Shown: positions 43,786 to 52,909, numbered from the stretch's first letter. The stretch is DNA of 64,000 bases from Variovorax paradoxus (GCF_009498455.1 NZ_CP045644.1:6141001-6205000), one strand, 5' to 3'. Numbers and translations are program-made. The notes: a model not told the origin generated them from the sequence alone.

Positions 43786-45807
43786 ATGAACCGGGTCGCA
43801 CGCGAACTCACCGCACTGCCAAGGGACGCACGGGACACGCTGTTCCTGCTCTGCGTCATCGGCCTCATCCTGCTGCCGCAGGTGAACGAACTGCCCTGGT
43901 GGTGCTCGGCCATCACGGCCATGGTGCTGCTGTGGCGCGCCTCGCTGGCGGTGCAGGCACGCCCGCTGCCCAGCAAGTGGTGGCGCATCGCGCTGCTGGC
44001 GCTGGCGCTGGCCGGCACCTACGCCACCTACCGCACGCTGCTGGGCCGCGACGCGGGCGTGACGCTGGTCGTGTGCCTGCTGGCGCTCAAGACGCTGGAG
44101 CTGCGCGCGCGGCGCGACGCCTTCGTGATCTTCTTCCTGGGCTTCTTCGCGATGCTCACGAACTTCTTCTATTCGCAATCGCTGCTCACCGCCTTCACCA
44201 TGCTGCTGGCGCTGCTGGGCCTGCTGACGGCGCTGGTCAACGCCCACATGCCGGTGGGCCGGCCGCCGCTGATGCAGGCCGCGCGCACGGCCGGCTGGAT
44301 GGCGCTGGCGGGCGCGCCGGTGATGCTCGCGCTGTTCCTGCTGTTCCCACGCTTCGCGCCGCTGTGGGGCACGCCGAGCGACGCCATGGCCGGACGCAGC
44401 GGGCTGTCGAACACGATGCGGGTCGGCACCATCGCCGAACTGGCGCTGGACGGGAGCATCGCGGCGCGCATCAAGTTCGACGACAACCGCGCGCCGCCGC
44501 AAAGCCAGCTCTACTTCCGCGGTCCGGTGCTCGCGCAGTTCGACGGACGCGAATGGACGGCGCTGCCGACGTGGGCGCGCAGCGGGCAGTCGGTGTCGAA
44601 CCTGCGCACACGCGGCGAGCCGGTGCGCTACGAGGTCACGCTCGAAGCCAGCCAGCGCCCGTGGCTGCTCACGCTCGATGCGGCGCCGCGCGCGCCCGCG
44701 CTGCCCGGCTACGAGGTCATCGGCACATCCGACCTGCAGTGGTTCGTGAACCGGCCGGTCACCGACCTCGTGCGCTACCGCGCAGAAAGCCATCCGCAGT
44801 TCGAAAGCGGCCCGGTCACGCGCACGGGCAGCCGGCTCCAGCCCTACCTGGCGCTGCCGCCCGGCAGCAACCCGCGCACCGCCGAACTCGCCGCCCAGAT
44901 GCGCGCCGACCCCGCGCTGGCCGGCGCCGATGCACAGGCCTTCGTGCAGGCCGCGCTGCAACGCCTGCGCACCGGCGGCTACACCTACACGCTGGAGCCC
45001 GGCGTGTACGGCAACGAGACCGCCGACGAATTCTGGTTCGATCGCAAGGAAGGCTTCTGCGAGCACATCGCCTCGGCCTTCGTGGTGCTGATGCGCAACC
45101 TGCAGATTCCGGCGCGCATCGTCACCGGCTACCAGGGCGGCGAACTCAACAACGTCGACAACTACTGGGTCGTGCGCCAGAGCGACGCGCACGCCTGGGC
45201 CGAGGTGTGGCAAGAGGGCACGGGCTGGGTGCGCGTCGACCCGACCGGCTCGGTCGCGCCGGGGCGCATCGGGCAGTTCCAGCGCCTCACGGCGCAGCCC
45301 GGCCTTTTCGCAGGCGCCATCGGCGTCATGAGCCCGACGCTGGTGCAGAACCTGCGCGCCGCCTGGGAAGCCGTGAACAACGGCTGGAACCAGTGGGTGC
45401 TCAACTACACGCAGAGCCGCCAGCTCGACCTGCTCAAGACCCTCGGCTTCAACGCCCCGAGCCTGGAAGACCTGGCCTACGTGCTGCTGTACCTGCTGGT
45501 GGCCGCAAGCCTGGCCGGCGCCGGCTGGACGCTGTGGGAACGCAGCCAGCACGACCCGTGGCTGCGGCTGCTGGGCCGCGCCCGTGCGCGCCTGGCGAAG
45601 GCCGGCCTGCCGCTGCCCGAGACCGCGCCGCCGCGGCAGATGGCCCAGGCGGCCGACGCCCGCTTCGGCCCCGCTGCGCAGGCCGTGCGCGACTGGCTGC
45701 TGAAGCTCGAAGCCCAGCGCTATGCGCCCACCACGCCCGCGTCGCTCGCCGCGCTGCGCGCCGAGTTCCGCCGGCTGCCCTGGCCGCCCACACCGCCGCG
45801 CGCCTGA
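43786..45807 (+). CDS. TgpA-like transmembrane transglutaminase
   Basis: A 673-residue membrane protein with about six N-terminal helices (about 17-190), a periplasmic transglutaminase domain and one more helix (about 493-512) before a DUF4129-like cytoplasmic tail. The catalytic triad is Cys425 (EGFCEHIASAF), His469 (SDAHAWAEVW) and Asp485 (WVRVDPTG). TgpA is essential in Pseudomonas aeruginosa and presumed to act on envelope proteins. The start MNRVARELTALPRD follows the DUF58 stop codon by 13 nt. Confidence 0.92.
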   Translation: MNRVARELTALPRDARDTLFLLCVIGLILLPQVNELPWWCSAITAMVLLWRASLAVQARPLPSKWWRIALLALALAGTYATYRTLLGRDAGVTLVVCLLALKTLELRARRDAFVIFFLGFFAMLTNFFYSQSLLTAFTMLLALLGLLTALVNAHMPVGRPPLMQAARTAGWMALAGAPVMLALFLLFPRFAPLWGTPSDAMAGRSGLSNTMRVGTIAELALDGSIAARIKFDDNRAPPQSQLYFRGPVLAQFDGREWTALPTWARSGQSVSNLRTRGEPVRYEVTLEASQRPWLLTLDAAPRAPALPGYEVIGTSDLQWFVNRPVTDLVRYRAESHPQFESGPVTRTGSRLQPYLALPPGSNPRTAELAAQMRADPALAGADAQAFVQAALQRLRTGGYTYTLEPGVYGNETADEFWFDRKEGFCEHIASAFVVLMRNLQIPARIVTGYQGGELNNVDNYWVVRQSDAHAWAEVWQEGTGWVRVDPTGSVAPGRIGQFQRLTAQPGLFAGAIGVMSPTLVQNLRAAWEAVNNGWNQWVLNYTQSRQLDLLKTLGFNAPSLEDLAYVLLYLLVAASLAGAGWTLWERSQHDPWLRLLGRARARLAKAGLPLPETAPPRQMAQAADARFGPAAQAVRDWLLKLEAQRYAPTTPASLAALRAEFRRLPWPPTPPRA

Positions 45808-45881
45808 CACGCAGGCCACGCGGCTGCAACCACATGTGTCGCCCGAAAGTGCGCATGCGCACGGGCGGCACAATCGTGTCC

Positions 45882-46988
45882 ATGTCACACGCCTTCCCCA
45901 CGCCCTTGCGCGCCGCAGCGGCCGCCACCGCCCTCCTCGCCGCCTGCGCCGCCTGGCCCACGGGAGCCCTGGCCCAGAAGCCCCAGGCCAATGGCCGCGC
46001 CGCCGCCGTCATGCCCGTGCGCGGCAGCGTTCCCTACGCCACGCGCGACGACGCCATGCAGTTTGCCGACGAGGTCGCCAAGCGCCGCAACCTCGACCGC
46101 GAATGGGTGCGCGCCACCATCGGCGCCGCGCGCTTCCTGCCCAACGTGCCGCGCCTGATGCTGCCGGGCCCCGTCGGCACCGTGAAGAACTGGCAGACCT
46201 ACCGCAGCCGCTTCATCGATCCGGTGCGCATCGCGGCCGGCGTGCGCTTCTGGCGCGCCAACGCCGACACGCTCGCGCGCGCCGAAGCCACCTACGGCGT
46301 GCCGCCGGAAATCATCGTCGGCATCGTCGGCGTGGAAACCATCTACGGCCGCAACATGGGCAACTTCCGCGTGATCGATGCGCTGGCCACGCTGTCCTTC
46401 GACTTCCCGCAGGGCCACCCGCGCGCCGCCGAGCGCATCGCCTTCTTCCGCGGCGAGCTCGAGAGTTTCCTGAGCACCGAAAGCCGCACCGCCGACGACC
46501 CACTCACGCCCGTGGGCAGTTACGCCGGCGCCATGGGCATGCCGCAGTTCATGCCCAGCAGCATCGCCAAGTACGCGGTCGACTTCGACGGCGACGGCCG
46601 CATCGACCTCGTGAACAACCCGGTCGACGTGATCGGCTCGGTCGCGAGCTACTTCAAGGGCTTCGGCTGGACGCCGGGCATGCCGTCGATCTACCCCGTG
46701 CACTTCGAGGAAGCGCGCCTGAAGAAGGCGCTGCTGCTCGCGCCCGACATCCTGCCGACCTTCAGCGCCGACAGCTTCGTCGCCGCGGGCGCCGTGCCCG
46801 AAGGCGAAGGCCTGAAGCACAAGGGCCTGCTCGCGCTCATCGAGCTGCAGAACGGCCTCGACGCACCGCCGACCTACGTCGCGGGCACGCGCAACTTCTA
46901 CGTGATCACGCGCTACAACTGGAGCAGCTACTACGCGATGTCGGTGCTCGACCTCGGGCAGGAAGTCAAGGCCGCGATGGCGCAGTGA
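45882..46988 (+). CDS. mltB: Membrane-bound lytic murein transglycosylase B
   Basis: A 368-residue peptidoglycan-cleaving enzyme. The start MSHAFPTPLRAAAAATALLAAC gives a signal peptide with a fair lipobox (LAAC, Cys22), suggesting a lipoprotein; an earlier in-frame ATG (9 codons upstream) is less likely. Catalytic Glu152 is in GIVGVETIYGRNMG. MPQFMPSS and DFDGDGRIDL further on match MltB. It cleaves between MurNAc and GlcNAc, forming 1,6-anhydroMurNAc. It follows the transglutaminase gene by 74 nt and may have its own promoter. Confidence 0.93.
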   Translation: MSHAFPTPLRAAAAATALLAACAAWPTGALAQKPQANGRAAAVMPVRGSVPYATRDDAMQFADEVAKRRNLDREWVRATIGAARFLPNVPRLMLPGPVGTVKNWQTYRSRFIDPVRIAAGVRFWRANADTLARAEATYGVPPEIIVGIVGVETIYGRNMGNFRVIDALATLSFDFPQGHPRAAERIAFFRGELESFLSTESRTADDPLTPVGSYAGAMGMPQFMPSSIAKYAVDFDGDGRIDLVNNPVDVIGSVASYFKGFGWTPGMPSIYPVHFEEARLKKALLLAPDILPTFSADSFVAAGAVPEGEGLKHKGLLALIELQNGLDAPPTYVAGTRNFYVITRYNWSSYYAMSVLDLGQEVKAAMAQ

Positions 46989-46993
46989 CTGCC

Positions 46994-47617
46994 ATGACAC
47001 CGCAGGCGCTGCACGCGAACTGGACCGCAGCCTGGCGCGCGCTCGGGGTGGCCGCGCCCGACGACGCGCTGTGGCTCGAACTGCAGCGCCGCTACAGCGA
47101 GCCGCAGCGCCACTACCACACGATGCAGCACCTCGGCGAATGCCTCGCGTGGTTCGACCAGGAACAGGCGCTGGCCGAACACCCCGGCGAAGTGGCGCTG
47201 GCGCTGTGGTTCCACGATGCGATCTACGACGTGCAAGCGCGCGACAACGAGGCACGCAGCGCCGACTGGGCACGGCAAGCCCTGCAAGCCGCAGGTGTGG
47301 ATGCAGTGGCGGCCGATCGCGTCCACGCGCTCGTCATGGCGACGCGCCACGATGCGGTTCCAGAAGGGCGCGACGCAGAGCTGCTCATCGACATCGACCT
47401 GTCGATCCTCGGCGCCGGGCGTGCGCGCTTCGACGAGTACGAGCGCCAGGTGCACGCGGAATATGGCTTCGTTCCGGAGGAGATCCGCCTGCCGCGTCGG
47501 CGCGCGATCCTCCAGCGCTTCCTCGACCGCCCCGCGATCTACGCCACGCCGCGCCTGCATGCGCTGCTCGAAACACGAGCGCGCGAGAACCTTCAGCGGT
47601 CGATCGCAGCGGCCTGA
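46994..47617 (+). CDS. HD-superfamily-like predicted metal-dependent phosphohydrolase
   Basis: A 207-residue helical protein. RHYHTMQHLGECLAW (about 39-53) and LALWFHDAIYD (about 69-79) with a later ATRHD give the spaced His and Asp residues of an HD-like metal site. In databases this family is often misnamed as an NMDA receptor subunit. Substrate is unknown. It begins 5 nt after mltB, so the two are probably co-transcribed. Its last 25 nt overlap the end of the convergent gene that follows. Confidence 0.8.
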   Translation: MTPQALHANWTAAWRALGVAAPDDALWLELQRRYSEPQRHYHTMQHLGECLAWFDQEQALAEHPGEVALALWFHDAIYDVQARDNEARSADWARQALQAAGVDAVAADRVHALVMATRHDAVPEGRDAELLIDIDLSILGAGRARFDEYERQVHAEYGFVPEEIRLPRRRAILQRFLDRPAIYATPRLHALLETRARENLQRSIAAA

Positions 47618-48111
47618 TCGGCCGGCACCAGGCGCCACCACTCGGAGCGCGGCGGCACGTCGCCGAATGCTTCCTCCACCACGCCGAACAGCAGGCCATC
47701 CGGCCCCGCACCGAGCTGCGACAGCGCCAGCGGACGCGCAGGATCGCGGCACAGCATGAAGCTCGCATCACCCTGCCAGTCGAGGCAGCGGCCGACCTCG
47801 GCCAGCATCAGCGCAGGCTGGCTCTGCATGAAGGTGAACGGCATCGGCAGGCCCGCGTCGAGTTGCGCCAGCCCCGCACGCGTGGCCTCCCACGCGCCGC
47901 GCTGGCTGGTCACGCGCAGGCGCGCACCGGCAGGCAACGCAGCTTCACTCGCCGCGTCGAGGCACATGCGCGCGCCGTACATCGCGAGTTCGGTCCACAG
48001 GCCGACACGACGCGGACGGCGGCCCAGGCGGGTCGCCAGCGCATCGCGCCAGTCGTCGGGCGGCGGATGCGCCACGACGTGCGCGACGGTGCGCCAGGTC
48101 GGTGTGCTCAT
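47593..48111 (-). CDS. Small ketosynthase-like protein, last gene of the lipid cluster
   Basis: A 172-residue protein without a firm family. Residues about 75-145 (AWEATRAGLAQLDAGLPMPFTFMQSQPALMLAEVGRCLDW in key parts) resemble the middle of the ketosynthase-like chain-length-factor family seen in aryl polyene clusters, where the same region reads as SxTxFxxSVHNAxAG. No catalytic Cys is present at the expected place. It may be a degenerate partner of the ketosynthase whose stop codon it overlaps (4 nt). Convergent 25-nt overlap with the HD-like gene. Assignment is tentative. Confidence 0.6.
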   Translation of the reverse strand: MSTPTWRTVAHVVAHPPPDDWRDALATRLGRRPRRVGLWTELAMYGARMCLDAASEAALPAGARLRVTSQRGAWEATRAGLAQLDAGLPMPFTFMQSQPALMLAEVGRCLDWQGDASFMLCRDPARPLALSQLGAGPDGLLFGVVEEAFGDVPPRSEWWRLVPADQAAAIDR

Positions 48112-49190
48112 GCGGCGCTGCAATCCGTCAGCACCAGCGACGCATGCCCGCCGCCGAAGCCCACCACGTTGAGCAGGATGTGCCGCAGCCGCGCCGGCGG
48201 CCCGTCGCTCAGCGCGATGCCGAGCGTCTCGTCGAGCGCATAGCCGACCGACGGCCAGGCACCGCCTTCGATGCAGCCGACCAGCAAGGCCAGCTCCGCC
48301 GCCCCGGCCGCGCCGAGCGTGTGGCCGATCGCCGACTTGAGCGACACCAGCGGCGGCAGCGGGTCGAACACCTGCCGCAGCGCCTCGACCTCGATCGCGT
48401 CGTTGACCAAGCTTCCCGCGGCCTGCACCTTGATGAGGTCGATGTCCGCAGGCTGCAGGCCGCTGCGCGCCAGCGTCTCGCGGCACATCGCGCGCACCGC
48501 GCTCGCTTCGGTGCCCGAGGGGTTGCGCCCATCGACCACGTTGGCGCCACCGCCCAGTACCCAGCGCGCGGGTTGCGACCCGAGCCGCAGCGCCGCCACG
48601 GCCTCGCCGAGCACCAGCCCCTGGCGCCCCGCGCCGAAGGGCCGCGCGCTGTCGGGCGCCAGCAGTTGCATCGCGCCGAAGCCGGCCACGGTGAAGCGGT
48701 TGTCGAGCTCGGCGCCGATCACCAGCGCCTCGCGGGCCTCGCCCGCGCGCACCATGTCGGCCGCCGCCAGCATCGCATTGAGCGCCGAGGTGCAGGCGGT
48801 CGAGACGGTGAAGACCGGGCCTTGCCAGTCGAGTGCAGCAGCGGCGATGTCGGCGAAATCCTGCAGGTCGCCGCTCAGCCGCGCGTCGTGCTGCGCGTGT
48901 TCCATGGCGCCGATGTCGAGCGACGACGAGGCCACGAACAGCGGACCGTCCCGGTCCAGCCCTGCGCCGGTCTGCGCGACCACGCGGCGTACCGTGTGCT
49001 GCACGCGCTGCGCCCAGTCGCCCGGCGGCACCGGCAGCGTGTACACCGGCCACTGCAGGCCGTCGGCCACAGTCACCGGCGTGGGCGGCACGCCGCCGCG
49101 TCGCAGCGCTGCGAGCGCCGACGGCAGGTCGTCGCCGAGCACACAGGCCAGGCCCATGCCGGCCAGGTACACCGGACTCCTCAGGCTCAT
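48108..49190 (-). CDS. FabF-like beta-ketoacyl synthase lacking one active-site His
   Basis: A 360-residue ketosynthase. Active-site Cys133 is in VSTACTSALNAML and the second His290 with Lys285 in KSAIGHTLGAAGA. The first catalytic His (EAHGTxT in FabF) is replaced by Ala258 in KVQAAGSLVND. The C-terminal GFGGTNA motif reads GFGGGHA. It is about 50 residues shorter than FabF. Loss of this His should weaken decarboxylation of malonyl-ACP, so it may transfer or condense acyl groups differently. The ACP encoded next upstream (4-nt overlap) is the likely partner. Function within the pathway is inferred. Confidence 0.85.
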   Translation of the reverse strand: MSLRSPVYLAGMGLACVLGDDLPSALAALRRGGVPPTPVTVADGLQWPVYTLPVPPGDWAQRVQHTVRRVVAQTGAGLDRDGPLFVASSSLDIGAMEHAQHDARLSGDLQDFADIAAAALDWQGPVFTVSTACTSALNAMLAAADMVRAGEAREALVIGAELDNRFTVAGFGAMQLLAPDSARPFGAGRQGLVLGEAVAALRLGSQPARWVLGGGANVVDGRNPSGTEASAVRAMCRETLARSGLQPADIDLIKVQAAGSLVNDAIEVEALRQVFDPLPPLVSLKSAIGHTLGAAGAAELALLVGCIEGGAWPSVGYALDETLGIALSDGPPARLRHILLNVVGFGGGHASLVLTDCSAA

Positions 49191-49465
49191 GCCTTGCCCG
49201 CTTGCACCAGGTGTTCCGCCAGGTGCGCGATGGAGGTCAGGGCGCGGCGCGTGTCCTTGCTGTCGGGCATGCGCAGGCCGAAGTGCTGCTGGATCGCCAT
49301 CGACACCTGCAGCGCGTCGAGCGAGTCGAGGTCGAGCCGCGCCTCGGGGCCGAACAGCGGCTCGTCGTCGCCGAGGCCGCCGGGCGGCGCGTCTTTCTCG
49401 ACGGCCTCGAGCACGAGGGCCTTGAGGCGGGCGATGAATTCAGGAGAAGAAGCGGTGCTCGTCAC
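49187..49465 (-). CDS. Acyl carrier protein
   Basis: A 92-residue carrier protein. Ser48 in LDLDSLDALQVSMAIQQHFG is the phosphopantetheine attachment site. The protein is slightly longer than AcpP, with an N-terminal extension. It overlaps both the ABC permease and the ketosynthase genes by 4 nt. No phosphopantetheinyl transferase is encoded in the cluster, so a host enzyme must activate it. Confidence 0.9.
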   Translation of the reverse strand: MTSTASSPEFIARLKALVLEAVEKDAPPGGLGDDEPLFGPEARLDLDSLDALQVSMAIQQHFGLRMPDSKDTRRALTSIAHLAEHLVQAGKA

Positions 49466-50619
49466 GGTGCGCGCCTGCGAAACAGAAAGACAGCCACGAA
49501 AAACATGAGGGCCGCGAACGCCACCAGCCGGCCGACCTGCGGCAGCACCTCGGCCACGCCGCCGCCGCGCAGCAGCACGGTGAGCAGCGCTTCGAGCCCC
49601 CAGTTCATGGGAGAGATTTCGACCATGCGCTGCATGAAGCCCGGCATGACGAACTTCGGCACCATGATGCCGCCCGCCGCCGCCATCAGCACGTTCACCA
49701 TCGGCCCGAGCGTGGCAGCCTGCGCATGGCTCTTGACGAGGCAGGCCACCGCGAGCGACAGGCTCACCGCCGCCAGGCTCACGGCCGCCAGCGACAGCAG
49801 CAAGCCGCCCCAGTGGATGCCCGACAGCGAGAGCGCATCGCCGCCGATCATCGGCATGAGCCAGATGCCCGCCGCCAGCATCAGCAACGCCTGCAGCGCG
49901 TTCACGCCGAGATACGGCAAGGCCTTCGACGCGAGCAGCATCGTGCGCGACACGCCCAGGCTCTGCAGCCGGCCGAGCGCGCCCGAGCCGCGCTCCTGCA
50001 CGAACAGGCTAGAGAGAGAAGCGACCACGAAGAACATGCCGAACACCAGCCAGGCCGGCACGTTCTGCTGCACCGACGTGGGCCGCGGGCCGGCCGTGGC
50101 AAAGCGCTCGGCCTGCACCATCGCCTGGATGGACGCGTCGGGCGCGGGGCTGGCCGTGCCGGGCACTGCCAGCGCGAGCCGCGCCTTGAGCTCGCCCGAG
50201 GCACCGATGAGTTCGGCGCGCAGCGCGTTGAACAGGTTGGCGTCGATGCCGGGCTCGGCCAGCAGGCGGATGTGGGCGCGCGTGGAAAGCGCGGCCGATT
50301 CCAGCTCTTCCGACAGGCCGGGCTCCAGCACGATCACGTACTTGAGCGTGCCGCTGCGCAGCCGCGCCTGCCAGTCGGCGCCCAGCGGCTGCGGCGCGCC
50401 GTGGCTGCGCTGCCAGATCTGCAGCAACCACTTGGCGGGCGTGCCGCTGTCGCGCGCATCGACCGCGTAGCTCAGCTCGGCCAGCGGCGGGCGGTAGATG
50501 TCTTTCAGCGTGAGCGACATCAGCACGATGAACACCATCGGCATCACGAACAGCACGGCCAGCCCGTGCATGTCGCGCACGAGGGCCAGCAGTTCTTTCT
50601 TGATGAGCGCGAAGAGCAT
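49462..50619 (-). CDS. ABC-2 type permease
   Basis: A 385-residue ABC-2 transporter membrane subunit. One N-terminal helix (about 18-38) is followed by a large extracytoplasmic domain (about 45-190) and five C-terminal helices (about 197-380), as in DrrB/YhgE-like exporters. It begins MLFALIKKELLALVRD. It works with the ATPase encoded 9 nt upstream and probably exports the cluster product. Substrate is unknown, likely a lipid. Confidence 0.9.
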   Translation of the reverse strand: MLFALIKKELLALVRDMHGLAVLFVMPMVFIVLMSLTLKDIYRPPLAELSYAVDARDSGTPAKWLLQIWQRSHGAPQPLGADWQARLRSGTLKYVIVLEPGLSEELESAALSTRAHIRLLAEPGIDANLFNALRAELIGASGELKARLALAVPGTASPAPDASIQAMVQAERFATAGPRPTSVQQNVPAWLVFGMFFVVASLSSLFVQERGSGALGRLQSLGVSRTMLLASKALPYLGVNALQALLMLAAGIWLMPMIGGDALSLSGIHWGGLLLSLAAVSLAAVSLSLAVACLVKSHAQAATLGPMVNVLMAAAGGIMVPKFVMPGFMQRMVEISPMNWGLEALLTVLLRGGGVAEVLPQVGRLVAFAALMFFVAVFLFRRRAP

Positions 50620-50628
50620 GGCGTTCGA

Positions 50629-51537
50629 TCAGTCGCGCAGCGAACGGTGCGTGAGCGCCATGAAGAGCTGCTCGAGGTCGTGCCGGCCGAACTCGGCCTG
50701 GCGCACCTCGATGCCCGCGGCTTCGAGCGCGACCAGCACGGGGCCCGGGCCGGTGTCGGGATTCAGATGGATGCGCCAGTGCGCCGCCCCCTGCTCCACC
50801 GTGCCGAAGCGCGACAGCATCTGCGCGTCGAGCCCGTCGGCGGCCAGGGTCAGCAGCATCGCGCTTTGCGACAGCAGCGCGTCGAGCGGGCCTTCGCGCA
50901 GCACGCGGCCCTGGTCGAGGATGGCCACGCGGTCGGCGATGGCCTCGATCTCTTCCATGTAGTGCGAGGCGTAGATCACGGCCGCACCGGCCTGCGCCAG
51001 GCTCTTGATCGCATCGAGGATGAAGGCGCGCGACTGCGGATCGACGCCCACGGTCGGCTCGTCGAACAGCATCAGCTCGGGCTCGGGCAGCAAGGCGATC
51101 GCGAGGTTGAGCCGGCGCTTCAGGCCGCCCGAGAGCCGCTCGGCGCGCACGCCCGAGAACTGCTCCAGCTGCGCGAACTGCGTGCAGGTGTCGATGCGCG
51201 CCTTCTTGCGCGCACCCGAAAGCTGGCCGGCCGCGGCGAAGCAGGCCAGGTTCTCGGCCACGGTGAGCATCGGGTAGAAGGCCTGGTCCTGCGGCGCGAC
51301 GGCAATGCGCGTGGGCGCCTTGGCGCGCACCTGCTGCAACGGCTGGCCGTCGATGCGGATGTCACCCGACTGCACCGCGAGCGCGCCCGACAGGTGCGAG
51401 ATCAGCGTCGTCTTGCCGGCGCCGTTCGGGCCCAGCAGGCCCAGCACGCAACCGCGCGGCACGGCGAGCGACACGTCGGCCAGCGCGGCCTTGTCAGCGT
51501 GCGGGTAGCGGTAGCCGAGCTGACGAAGCTCCAGCAT
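50629..51537 (-). CDS. ABC-2 exporter ATPase
   Basis: A 302-residue ATPase. Walker A GPNGAGKTT (about 36-44), signature LSGGLKRRLN (about 135-144), Walker B LMLFDEPTVGVD and switch His in YASHYMEE are all intact. The C-terminal 80 residues form a small regulatory domain as in DrrA. It forms the exporter with the permease downstream. The ATG overlaps the BtrH-like gene stop codon by 1 nt. Confidence 0.92.
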   Translation of the reverse strand: MLELRQLGYRYPHADKAALADVSLAVPRGCVLGLLGPNGAGKTTLISHLSGALAVQSGDIRIDGQPLQQVRAKAPTRIAVAPQDQAFYPMLTVAENLACFAAAGQLSGARKKARIDTCTQFAQLEQFSGVRAERLSGGLKRRLNLAIALLPEPELMLFDEPTVGVDPQSRAFILDAIKSLAQAGAAVIYASHYMEEIEAIADRVAILDQGRVLREGPLDALLSQSAMLLTLAADGLDAQMLSRFGTVEQGAAHWRIHLNPDTGPGPVLVALEAAGIEVRQAEFGRHDLEQLFMALTHRSLRD

Positions 51538-52517
51538 CAGGCGACGGCGGCCTTGAGGTCGCGGAAGAAAGTTTCCTCTTGCTGCGCCTGCTCGCGCAGC
51601 TTGCCCGCGAGCGCAACCGGATCGACGGGCTCGCGCCCCTTCACCATGCGTGCCGCCTTGAGCGCGAACGCGCGCCAGCCGTCGCCGATGGCGATCAGGC
51701 GTTCGGACATCTGCGTGAGCTGCGGCTTGTCGAGCAACTGCGCCGCCTCCTGCAGGAAGCCCGCGTAGATGAAGCGGAAGCCCGCGCCGCCCGTGCCGAT
51801 TTCTTCCTGCATGCGCACCAGGTGACCGATGAAGTCGACGCTGCGCGGATCGCTCGGCGACAGCTTCTGCATGCGCTTGGCCAGCGTGCGCATGCCGCGC
51901 ACGCCGACGATGGGCACGGGCGCGAGCATGTTGCGCACGGTCTTGCGGATCGCCTTGATGACCGAGGCGGCGTCGACCGCTTTGCGCTCGATGGCCTGCG
52001 GGTAGTACATGAGCCCCTTGGGCGCCAGCACGCCCTTGGCGAAGCGCGCGCGCGACAGGTCTTCGCTGGCGCAGCGCACGGGTTCCTCGAACACGGGGTC
52101 GCTGATCAGGTAGTCGTCGCCGTCCTTGCCGTAGACCAGCAGGTTGTGCGCGTTGAAGTGAAAGCGCATGTTCGGCGGAAAGTACGGCAGCCAGTAGACC
52201 GAGGTCTGCAGGCCCACGAGCTGGCCGTCGGCCAGCAGCGCGTCGAGCCGCTGCTGCCCGGCTTGCGGGCTGCGGAAGGTCTCGAAGCGAAAGCGCGCGG
52301 CCATCGGCGCCAGCAGGCCCTTGATGATGGCCTTGGGCGGCATGCGGTACGAGATGAGCGGCAGGCCCGACAGCTTGATGAACGGCAGGTAGGCGAACGA
52401 CAGCGCCGACGACAACCCCAGCGCCATCGCCTCGCTCATCGGCGCGCCGTGGTGGCGCATGAGGCTGGAGATGACGCCGCTTTCGCAGTGCGCCGCCTGT
52501 TGGTGTTGGAAGTTCAC
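51537..52517 (-). CDS. BtrH-like acyltransferase (BtrH_N plus DUF4872)
   Basis: A 326-residue protein of the butirosin BtrH type, starting at a GTG that overlaps the preceding stop codon (GTGA). HCESGVISSLMRHHG places Cys11 at the N-terminus; His124 (FNAHNLLVYG) and Asp140 (YLISDP) complete a papain-like Cys-His-Asp set. BtrH moves an acyl group from an ACP to an amine; here the ACP of the cluster is the likely donor. The C-terminal half (about 165-320) is DUF4872-like. The acceptor is unknown. Confidence 0.82.
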   Translation of the reverse strand: MNFQHQQAAHCESGVISSLMRHHGAPMSEAMALGLSSALSFAYLPFIKLSGLPLISYRMPPKAIIKGLLAPMAARFRFETFRSPQAGQQRLDALLADGQLVGLQTSVYWLPYFPPNMRFHFNAHNLLVYGKDGDDYLISDPVFEEPVRCASEDLSRARFAKGVLAPKGLMYYPQAIERKAVDAASVIKAIRKTVRNMLAPVPIVGVRGMRTLAKRMQKLSPSDPRSVDFIGHLVRMQEEIGTGGAGFRFIYAGFLQEAAQLLDKPQLTQMSERLIAIGDGWRAFALKAARMVKGREPVDPVALAGKLREQAQQEETFFRDLKAAVA

Positions 52518-52909
52518 GGCAGGCCTTGCAGGGTGGAAACGGGCAGCCCCAGCGCCTGGCCGTAGCGGGCGAGCTGGGCCGGCGACAGCGCGGCGAAATG
52601 GCGCGGCTGCAGGTGGCGGCGCACGCGCCATTGCCAGAAGCCGCTGGTCTGCGAGAGCAGCGCCACGTCCATGCGACGCTCGTACATCCAGTATTCGAGC
52701 GGCGAAGCCAGCCCGGCTTTCACGCGCACCTTGGCCTCCTGCGCCTGCTCGACCAGCACGTCGACCGCATGGCTGGTGACGATCTCTTCCGCCTCCCAGC
52801 CCTTCGACGTGGTGGTGACGACGCGGCCTTGCGCGTCGCGGGCGTACATCAGCTTGGAATGGCCGGCGAGGGTCGCGTTGCCCTCTTGGGGCACGGCATC
52901 GAGGTCCAT
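52514..52909 (-). CDS. Small cluster protein, unknown function
   Basis: A 131-residue protein, MDLDAVPQEGNATLAGHSKLMYARD..., with no recognised domain. Features are a central helical region (IVTSHAVDVLVEQAQEAKVRVKAG, about 43-66) and a Tyr/Trp-rich part (LEYWMYERRMDVALLSQTSGFWQWRVRRHLQP). An earlier in-frame ATG adds nine residues from the repeat region and is less likely. It overlaps the BtrH-like gene by 4 nt, so translation is coupled and a role in the pathway is likely. Confidence 0.7.
   Translation of the reverse strand: MDLDAVPQEGNATLAGHSKLMYARDAQGRVVTTTSKGWEAEEIVTSHAVDVLVEQAQEAKVRVKAGLASPLEYWMYERRMDVALLSQTSGFWQWRVRRHLQPRHFAALSPAQLARYGQALGLPVSTLQGLP

Noticed and set aside
46994..47617. 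Annotation of the HD-like gene as an NMDA receptor subunit
   Set aside because: This name is a known database artefact. The spaced His and Asp residues point to an HD-like metal hydrolase.
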